Shown here piece after piece: positions 21,173 through 26,278 of a stretch of 26,278 nucleotides of DNA (within the stretch, counting starts at the first letter, position 1; the number at the start of each line of letters is the position of its first letter). Position numbers and translations under genes: made by a program. Source of the stretch: an uncultured Clostridia bacterium (GTDB lineage: Bacteria; Bacillota; Clostridia; Oscillospirales; Oscillospiraceae); NCBI GenBank assembly GCA_937893605.1, contig CALBGG010000030.1, forward strand, positions 1 to 26,278, in the 5' to 3' direction. Under the pieces are notes generated by a model. That model was not told the DNA's origin and ran no database searches. It saw only the letters and a list, made by a program, of their open reading frames with translations.

Positions 21173-23128
21173 TTATTCTTCAGCTATATCGTAATATTTT
21201 GTGCTTACTTCAAGGGGCTTGAACGCCCTGCCGCCGTCCTTGTAGAACTTGCCGAAGTACTCGAGACACTGAAGTCTCAGATCGTGTACATAGCAGCCGA
21301 GAAGGTTAAGGGCAAAATTCAGGCTGTGTCCGATTATGAACACTGGGATAAACAGCCACAGGCTGTTTGCTATGCCGCCGATGGTGTTGAATACGGTCGC
21401 TATAACGCTGCCGGCGAGCATGAGAGCCATAATTCGCGAGTACGAAAGTATATCTCCGAACCAGCCGGTCACGGTGTTGTAAAGCGTCGAAAACAGGCTT
21501 ATTATCTTGCCGCCGACGCCCTTTGCTCCGCGGCTTCCGCCGTAGAAGAGCATAGCGATACCGATCACGAGTACCACCGGCACGCCGCCGACATTGCCGA
21601 CCTTGAGCGCCGTCATGACAGCGCCTATGAGGATGACCCACAGCGAGCCTTCTTCCCACAGCGCTCCTGCGGCATCGCCTTTCTTGACCTTCTCGACAGC
21701 GCTTATGACCATGCCGGCATTCAGGTGGATAAGGCCGAGCACCATAGCGCCGATGAGCACCGTCATAACGTCGGTCATCGGGCTGAACAGGCACCACAGC
21801 TCGCCCCAGCCGTCGGGCTTGCCGGTGATCTTGCCGATCTGTGCGAGCGCGTCGCCGAAGAAGCCGCCGGTGAGTATGCCCATAATAAATGTCGATATGC
21901 CGCAGTACAGAAGCAGCTGGCAGAAACTAAGCGTTCCCTTGCGCGGCTTTATCTTCTTCATCGCCACGACCGCCGCGAGGATCATTATAAGTCCGTAGCC
22001 CATATCCGCCATCATAAGTCCGTAGAACAGAATGAAAAACGGAGCCATCAGCGGGTTCGGGTCAACGCCGTCGTACGACGGCAGGCTGTACATGTTAGTT
22101 ACCATGTTCAGCGCGTTTGTTATCTTGTTGTTTCGAAGCTTGACGGGAACCTCGGGGTATTCCTCAGGCTCGGGGTCTGTGAGCTCCCAGGCACAGTCGA
22201 AGCCTGCAAGCGTCTGCTCAAGCTCTGGAACCTTTCTTGCAAGCACCCATCCCTGGAGCGCGACGGCGCTTTCCATTCCGTAAAGCTGTACCTCGGCCTC
22301 GGCATAGGAGAGCCGCGTATCCATCCTGTCGGCACAGAGTTCGAGCTCCTGCCTGTGCTCGCCCATGGCCGATATCTCGTCTGTAAGCTCGGCCTTATGC
22401 TTTTTGAGTTCACTCAGCTCTGCGTTCAGCTTCTCGGTGCTCTCCGCCGCCGTGCCCTCGGAGTTTCCGAAGGCAGCTATGGAGAAGTTATGTACCCTAA
22501 GCGCATCCAGCGCCGCGGTAAGATCCTCCTTAAAGCAGATAAGCGCAAGATAGTGCTGCGCACTGTCGTCGGACACGCTGACTATCTCCGCCTCCTCGGT
22601 CACCCCGGCAAGGCTCTGCCGAAGCTCGGAAAGGCTCACCGACGCAGGCACAAAGCCCAGCGTCACCGCGCAGCGCTGCGTTCCCTGCCCGTCGAGCGGA
22701 TAGTCGAGCGCAAGCCAGGGCTTCAGCGCGTCCACCGCGCCCGCGATGCGTGCGCCCTCGGCGTTTATCCTGCGCACTGTCTCGTCAATGGTGACTATCC
22801 TGCGCGCCGTTTCGAGCGTGGACGTGAGCGTGGAGTCATCCAGCAGCGCTTTTACCCCGGTCTCGGGCTTTGCGGAAAGCAGTCCCTTCTTTACCGGCGC
22901 ATACCTGTCAAGCAGCTCGATTGCCTGAACGAGCGTCGCATAATCGGATCTGCATCTTACGGCGTCGCTTCCTTCCCTCGAAAGATGCTGTCTAAGCTCC
23001 GGCGAAAGATCGGAAAGCTCAGGCTCGGATATCTCGACGCAGCCTAAAAGCTGGAGCTTTTTCAGCAGCGCCTTTTTCTGATCGCGAGCGGCCAGCAGCC
23101 TGAGCTTTTTCATTTTTTCAATGGCCAT
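21173..23128 (-). CDS. ntpI: V-type ATPase subunit I (membrane stator, a subunit)
   Basis: Subunit I forms the ion half-channels against the c-ring. The 651-residue protein has a cytosolic N-terminal half with coiled coils (MAIEKMKKLRLLAARDQKKA, later ELSELKKHKAELTDEISAMG) that binds the peripheral stalks. A membrane half begins near residue 345 (PFFILFYGLMMADMGYGLIM). Signatures are GFFGDALAQIGKITG, WFGDILSYSRIMALMLAGSV and the final HSLNFALNLLGCYVHDLRLQ then CLEYFGKFYKDGGRAFKPL; the arginine in SYSRIMAL is the family's ion-path arginine. It overlaps the upstream stalk gene by one base (TAATG). Confidence 0.96.
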   Translation of the reverse strand: MAIEKMKKLRLLAARDQKKALLKKLQLLGCVEISEPELSDLSPELRQHLSREGSDAVRCRSDYATLVQAIELLDRYAPVKKGLLSAKPETGVKALLDDSTLTSTLETARRIVTIDETVRRINAEGARIAGAVDALKPWLALDYPLDGQGTQRCAVTLGFVPASVSLSELRQSLAGVTEEAEIVSVSDDSAQHYLALICFKEDLTAALDALRVHNFSIAAFGNSEGTAAESTEKLNAELSELKKHKAELTDEISAMGEHRQELELCADRMDTRLSYAEAEVQLYGMESAVALQGWVLARKVPELEQTLAGFDCAWELTDPEPEEYPEVPVKLRNNKITNALNMVTNMYSLPSYDGVDPNPLMAPFFILFYGLMMADMGYGLIMILAAVVAMKKIKPRKGTLSFCQLLLYCGISTFIMGILTGGFFGDALAQIGKITGKPDGWGELWCLFSPMTDVMTVLIGAMVLGLIHLNAGMVISAVEKVKKGDAAGALWEEGSLWVILIGAVMTALKVGNVGGVPVVLVIGIAMLFYGGSRGAKGVGGKIISLFSTLYNTVTGWFGDILSYSRIMALMLAGSVIATVFNTIGGIANSLWLFIPVFIIGHSLNFALNLLGCYVHDLRLQCLEYFGKFYKDGGRAFKPLEVSTKYYDIAEE

Positions 23129-23442
23129 TACCCGTTCATGATCCTTTCCGCGATGAGTTTTGCCGCTTTTTCACGGCGGCTTTCGGCTTTAGCGCGGAGC
23201 ACCGCCTTTTTGTTCTCCGCCTTCAGATATATCTCGTGTGCCTCTTTTTCCGCTGCGGTATGCGCCTCCGCTCTGCGCGCGGCAAGCTCATCGGCCGCCT
23301 TTTTGCGTGCCTCGGCGACGTCTGTCTTTCCGGCAAGCTCCGCCTGCGCGACTATTTTTTTTGCCTCCGCCTGCGCCTCGGCGATATTAAGGCGCACACT
23401 TTCCTCCGCCGCGCTTATTCCGGCGATTTCATCAAATGCCAT
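23128..23442 (-). CDS. ntpF: V-type ATPase peripheral stalk subunit (G/H type, NtpF-like)
   Basis: This 104-residue protein is the first gene of the operon and the partner of subunit E. It is one continuous, charged, alanine-rich coiled coil: EESVRLNIAEAQAEAKKIVA, then EARKKAADELAARRAEAHTA and EKEAHEIYLKAENKKAVLRA. Position at the head of F-I-K-E-C-G-A-B-D equals that of ntpF in E. hirae. GGGAGGAGAGC precedes the ATG. Sequence identity in such coils is weak, so the call rests on position, length and composition. Some annotations name it subunit H. Confidence 0.85.
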   Translation of the reverse strand: MAFDEIAGISAAEESVRLNIAEAQAEAKKIVAQAELAGKTDVAEARKKAADELAARRAEAHTAAEKEAHEIYLKAENKKAVLRAKAESRREKAAKLIAERIMNG

Positions 23443-23523
23443 CAGCTCTCCTCCCTTCGTTAATTTTCCTTATGCACTATTTGATTTTATGACGATGAAT
23501 GTTTTTAATATGTTAACAATAAC

Positions 23524-23548
23524 AAAAAAACTCCGTGATTTCAACGGA
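23524..23548 (-). terminator. Short hairpin with T-run in the V-ATPase leader
   Basis: On the minus strand TCCGT, a 7-nt loop and ACGGA are followed by G and seven Ts. It lies upstream of the first ATPase gene, with no gene ending there, so it may be an attenuator. The stem is only five pairs, with weak A/T extension. Confidence 0.3.
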
Positions 23549-23566
23549 TTTTGTGCATTTTCATTG

Positions 23567-23594
23567 ACAATATTCAAGCAATTTAAATTGTTAA
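23567..23594 (-). promoter_or_regulatory. Candidate promoter of the V-ATPase operon
   Basis: Minus strand TTAACA (one base from consensus), 16 bases, then TATTGT (four of six). It lies about 125 bases before ntpF, and the transcript would pass the short hairpin at 23532-23548. Confidence 0.35.
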
Positions 23595-23818
23595 ATTATT
23601 ACTCGGTGCTTTTCCGACCTTAGCCGCACCGCAATCCATTGATACAGCAGGGTCAAAAGCTTGACGCTTACTGCGCGGAATTTGTTTGTTAATTAACATA
23701 CTAAGCGCAAATTATTGAATTTGCAAGATGTTTTTTCGTTTTGACCTTTACATTTTTTCATATTAGAATTAACATGCTCATCATTTCTTTACTAAATGTC
23801 AAAAACGTCGTTTTTTCC
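23595..23818. other. AT-rich intergenic DNA between divergent units
   Basis: Between the two divergent promoters there is no coding frame. Only short symmetries were seen, such as GTCAAAAGCTTGAC near 23653 and a TTAATTAA near 23690. Nothing further can be supported. Confidence 0.5.
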
Positions 23819-23847
23819 TTGCCAAAAGCTGCTCGGCAATGTATAAT
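23819..23847 (+). promoter_or_regulatory. Sigma-A promoter of the E2-like gene
   Basis: TTGCCA, a 17-bp spacer and a perfect TATAAT with TG just before it (extended -10). The start codon is about 49 bases downstream, after AAGGAGG. Confidence 0.75.
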
Positions 23848-23895
23848 TACTTCGTACGTTTACGCTAAATTTGTATAACATCAAGGAGGCTTCCT

Positions 23896-24777
23896 ATGGC
23901 CAACAATTATAAAAGACGCGCCGGAGACCGTGTTGACGGCAGACGCCTGCGCTCGTTAAACGGCTTTTATAACTTTATTCCGTTTATAATGCCTGCGCGA
24001 AACGACGCACTCAACTACTATGAGGAATCGTTTGAAATAACAAACGCCGACCGCTGGTTCAGAAAGCAGCGCGTTGCCGGATACAAGGGCATGGGTATGC
24101 TGCACCTGCTCATCGCGGCCTATGTCCGCGCCTGCGCCTACCTGCCCGGACTCAACCGCTTCTGCGTAGGAAAACGCATTTACGCACGTGATGATATCGA
24201 GATCGTCATGACGGTAAAGCGCAACCTGACCATTGATTCGACCGAAACGACCATAAAGGTCGTATTTAAGCCGACCGATACGATATATGACGTATATAAC
24301 CGTATGAACGCGGCCATCGACGAGATCAAGAACTCCGACGAGGAAAACGGCACGGAGGAGTTTGCAAACAAGTTTGCCGCCCTGCCGCGCTTTGTCATAA
24401 GCTTTGCCATCTGGCTCCTGCGCGTTGCCGATTACTTCGGCCTGCTGCCGAAAAAGCTTTTGGACGTAAGCCCATTCCACGGCTCGATGATAATCACCGA
24501 CCTCGGTTCGCTCGGCATCGGCCCGATCTATCATCATATATACAACTTCGGCACGCTGCCGGTGTTCGTATCCTTCGGCGCAAAGCGCCATGTGCATGAG
24601 CTCGACCGCCACGGCAACGTCGTAGACCGTAAGTACGTTGACGGCAAGTTCGTTCTCGATGAGCGCACGGTCGACGGTCACTATTACGCGAGCGTGTTCA
24701 AGATCATAAACCGTATCATTCAGGATCCCACGGTTCTCGAGGTTCCTCCCGCGAAGGTCAACGAAGATATTTTCTGA
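23896..24777 (+). CDS. E2-like (2-oxoacid dehydrogenase acyltransferase fold) protein lacking the catalytic histidine
   Basis: The 293-residue protein resembles the catalytic domain of dihydrolipoyl acyltransferases and chloramphenicol acetyltransferase, without lipoyl or subunit-binding domains. Family features are KGMGMLHLLIAAYVRACAYL near residues 65-84, NLTIDSTETTIKVVFKPTDT, GSMIITDLGSLGIGPIYHHI (the FTxTNLG-like strand) and the C-terminal DERTVDG at 255-261. Active E2 enzymes have DHRxxDG there, so the catalytic histidine is replaced by E256. A hydrophobic stretch near 170-190 is unusual for E2. It has its own strong promoter, a good GGAGG site and a terminator, so it is expressed alone; no E1 or E3 gene is near. 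A non-dehydrogenase role is likely but unknown. Confidence 0.8.
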   Translation: MANNYKRRAGDRVDGRRLRSLNGFYNFIPFIMPARNDALNYYEESFEITNADRWFRKQRVAGYKGMGMLHLLIAAYVRACAYLPGLNRFCVGKRIYARDDIEIVMTVKRNLTIDSTETTIKVVFKPTDTIYDVYNRMNAAIDEIKNSDEENGTEEFANKFAALPRFVISFAIWLLRVADYFGLLPKKLLDVSPFHGSMIITDLGSLGIGPIYHHIYNFGTLPVFVSFGAKRHVHELDRHGNVVDRKYVDGKFVLDERTVDGHYYASVFKIINRIIQDPTVLEVPPAKVNEDIF

Positions 24778-24791
24778 TAATTAAATTTAAA

Positions 24792-24825
24792 ACTGCCGGA
24801 TCAAAAACGATCCGGCAGTATTTTT
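24792..24825 (+). terminator. Terminator of the E2-like gene
   Basis: ACTGCCGGATC (24792-24802) pairs perfectly with GATCCGGCAGT (24809-24819) around a 6-nt loop, then ATTTTT. Confidence 0.92.
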
Positions 24826-24861
24826 ATGCTCATTTCGGGCAAAATATCTGCGGTGATAAAC

Positions 24862-25881
24862 ATGAGCAAAACGATCGGCAAGCAGACCATTAGCCCCGAA
24901 AGGCCGCCGTCTATCGTATCCTTCGCCTCTGTGGTCGGACAGAAGGAGGGCGAAGGGCCTATAGGGCACAGCTTCGATAAGATATGTCTCGACGCGTATT
25001 TCGGCGAAAAATCGTGGGAAAAGGCCGAAAGCTCGATGCTCAGGGAGTGCTTTGAGCTGTGCTGCGACAAGCTCGGCATCCCTCCTGCAGAGCTTGACAT
25101 GATATTCTCAGGAGATCTTTTAAACCAGTGCGTGGGCTCGGCGTTTGCGCTCAAAAACACCGGTGTACGGCACTTCGGGCTGTACGGCGCGTGCTCGACG
25201 ATGGGCGAGGCTATGATTCTCGGCGCACTGGCCATCGACGGCGGCTTTGCCGAGCGCGTTTGCGCCGTAACGGGCTCGCACTTCTGCTCGTCCGAGCGGC
25301 AGTACCGCTTCCCTCTCGAGTACGGCGGCCAGCGCACGCCGACGGCGCAGTGGACGGTGACGGGCTCGGGTGCTGTTATATTGCAGCGCGAGGGCAAGGG
25401 TCCGTATGCAACATATCTCACGCCGGGCAAAATAGTAGACGCCGGAATAACTGACGCGAACAACATGGGAAGCGCCATGGCTCCGGCAGCGTACGAGACG
25501 CTCAAGGCGCATTTTGCCGATACGGGCAGAGAACCGGACTATTACGACATGATCGTTACCGGCGACCTCGGCGCTGTCGGCCACGACACGCTCGAGGAGC
25601 TTTTCCGCCGCGACGGTGTGAAGCTCGGAAAATTCTACACCGACTGCGGCGTTTTAATATTTGACCGCGAACGGCAGGATGTGCACGCCGGCGGCTCGGG
25701 CTGCGGCTGCTCGGCCTCGGTGTTCTGCTCGCTTATCATGCGCGGCTTTTCCGAGGGCAAGTGGGAAAAGGTGCTGTTTGCGCCGACGGGCGCGCTCATG
25801 TCGCCGACGAGCACCCAGCAGGGAAACAGCATACCCGGCATATGCCACGCGCTTGCCGTCGAAAAGTCTCTGCCGAATTGA
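24862..25881 (+). CDS. spoVAD: Stage V sporulation protein AD
   Basis: SpoVAD is the soluble, thiolase-fold component of the SpoVA apparatus and binds dipicolinic acid for uptake into the forespore and release at germination. The start MSKTIGKQTISPERPPSIVS is chosen because it has GGTGAT six bases upstream and gives 339 residues, as in B. subtilis (338); the frame to 24826 begins in the terminator tail. Typical stretches are GEGPIGHSFDKICLDAYFGE, FSGDLLNQCVGSAFALKNTG, GLYGACSTMGEAMILGALAI and GGSGCGCSASVFCSLIMRGF. The gene is followed by spoVAE; spoVAC, usually directly upstream, is not here. A weak sigma-G-like pair (GTATT, 17, CAAAATA) lies upstream. Confidence 0.96.
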   Translation: MSKTIGKQTISPERPPSIVSFASVVGQKEGEGPIGHSFDKICLDAYFGEKSWEKAESSMLRECFELCCDKLGIPPAELDMIFSGDLLNQCVGSAFALKNTGVRHFGLYGACSTMGEAMILGALAIDGGFAERVCAVTGSHFCSSERQYRFPLEYGGQRTPTAQWTVTGSGAVILQREGKGPYATYLTPGKIVDAGITDANNMGSAMAPAAYETLKAHFADTGREPDYYDMIVTGDLGAVGHDTLEELFRRDGVKLGKFYTDCGVLIFDRERQDVHAGGSGCGCSASVFCSLIMRGFSEGKWEKVLFAPTGALMSPTSTQQGNSIPGICHALAVEKSLPN

Positions 25882-25891
25882 GGTTAACATC

Positions 25892-26254
25892 ATGTTTATT
25901 GAATATCTCAAGGTCTTCGCCGTGGGCGGCGCGCTGTGCGCCATAGGCCAGCTGCTCATTGATAAGACAAAGCTCACTCCGGCGCGTATACTGACGGTGT
26001 ACGTCGTGGCGGGGCTTATCCTCGAAGCCGTCGGACTGTACTCTCCGCTTGTAAAATGGGCGAGTGCGGGCGCGACCGTTCCGCTGACAGGCTTCGGCTC
26101 GACGCTTGCAAGCGGCGTGGAGAAGGCCGTTTCGGAATCCGGCGTTCTCGGCGCGTTCACGGGCGGCTTCACCGCCGCGGCAGCGGGCATATGCGCCGCT
26201 GTGTTCTTCGGCATAATCATCGCCCTGCTTTTTAAGTCAAGGGAGAAGAAATAA
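25892..26254 (+). CDS. spoVAE: Stage V sporulation protein AE (SpoVAEb type)
   Basis: This is the small membrane component of the SpoVA channel, 120 residues with about four hydrophobic segments: FIEYLKVFAVGGALCAIGQL, ILTVYVVAGLILEAVGLYS, GAFTGGFTAAAAGICAAVFF and GIIIALLF. The sequences GQLLIDKTKLTPARILTVYV and GFGSTLASGVEKAV are signatures of SpoVAEb. It starts 10 bases after spoVAD with a GAGG site and ends at a terminator, so the transcript holds only spoVAD-spoVAE. It would work in the forespore inner membrane with SpoVAC and SpoVAD. Confidence 0.95.
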   Translation: MFIEYLKVFAVGGALCAIGQLLIDKTKLTPARILTVYVVAGLILEAVGLYSPLVKWASAGATVPLTGFGSTLASGVEKAVSESGVLGAFTGGFTAAAAGICAAVFFGIIIALLFKSREKK

Positions 26255-26278
26255 AAAACGCCCGTTGGGCGTTTTTTT
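26253..26278 (+). terminator. Terminator of spoVAD-spoVAE
   Basis: ACGCCC pairs with GGGCGT around GTT, extended by AAAAA/TTTTT, ending in a T-run at the window edge. It could act in both directions. Confidence 0.85.

Noticed and set aside
21026..23047. 673-residue open frame on the plus strand
   Set aside because: It is antisense to the well-supported subunit I gene, has no ribosome site or family features, and shows composition typical of a shadow frame in GC-rich DNA.
1..26278. tRNA, rRNA or known riboswitch genes
   Set aside because: No cloverleaf-type stretch, GTTCRANNC loop, rRNA segment or recognisable riboswitch core was noticed by eye; a covariance-model scan would be decisive.

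Overview
The window reads as a chromosomal segment from an endospore-forming, anaerobic-type clostridium (class Clostridia, most like an Oscillospirales or other gut lineage). The evidence is the sporulation gene set (sigG, spmA, spmB, dpaA/spoVFA, dpaB/spoVFB, spoVAD, spoVAE), an AbrB-type regulator, a bacterial V-type ATPase operon in place of or beside an F-type enzyme, strong GGAGG ribosome sites, and compact, moderately GC-rich coding on both strands. No rRNA, tRNA, CRISPR array or transposase gene was seen.

Layout. 1-1.3 kb: an AT-richer edge with a truncated XRE regulator, a perfect 11-bp inverted repeat in its promoter region, and two unrecognised genes. 1.3-1.9 kb: a non-coding or decayed stretch with a frameshifted small secreted-type gene, one copy of a dispersed repeat and several hairpins. 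1.9-3.9 kb (minus): spmA-spmB-sigG, with a sigma-E-like promoter before spmA and a sigma-F-like promoter plus a start-codon hairpin before sigG. 4.0-4.6 kb: abrB and a 178-bp MITE-like element. 4.55-5.4 kb (minus): three small, translationally coupled genes with no named function. 5.5-7.2 kb: a YfcE-type phosphodiesterase and a PrsA-like foldase lipoprotein. 7.3-9.2 kb (minus): thyA-folA-lipoprotein. 9.3-10.7 kb: dpaA-dpaB. 10.7-11.1 kb: a nested palindromic repeat element. 11.2-13.8 kb: a UPF0371/DUF1846 gene and galE. 13.8-14.7 kb (minus): an HxlR regulator and an FMN-binding split-barrel protein. 14.9-23.4 kb (minus): a nine-gene V-ATPase operon in the order of the Enterococcus hirae ntp operon (F-I-K-E-C-G-A-B-D), whose c subunit carries the sodium-binding residues. 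23.9-24.8 kb: an E2-like acyltransferase fold protein lacking the catalytic histidine. 24.9-26.3 kb: spoVAD-spoVAE.

How the parts fit. The sporulation genes cover several stages: sigG (late forespore transcription), spmAB (spore core dehydration), dpaAB (dipicolinate synthesis in the mother cell) and spoVAD/AE (dipicolinate uptake into the forespore). They are scattered among housekeeping units and do not form one cluster. thyA and folA are a functional pair, because ThyA makes the dihydrofolate that FolA reduces.

The most interesting signals are regulatory or repetitive, not coding. First, the sigG leader: a putative sigma-F promoter is placed so that its own transcript would lose one arm of a hairpin that would occlude the start codon in read-through transcripts from spmAB. 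Second, a roughly 430-bp palindromic element is wedged between dpaB and the DUF1846 gene and appears to supply the last codons of dpaB; a third copy of its end unit lies 9 kb away. Third, a separate 178-bp element has 35-bp terminal inverted repeats. All assignments come from reading the sequence; no database search was run.
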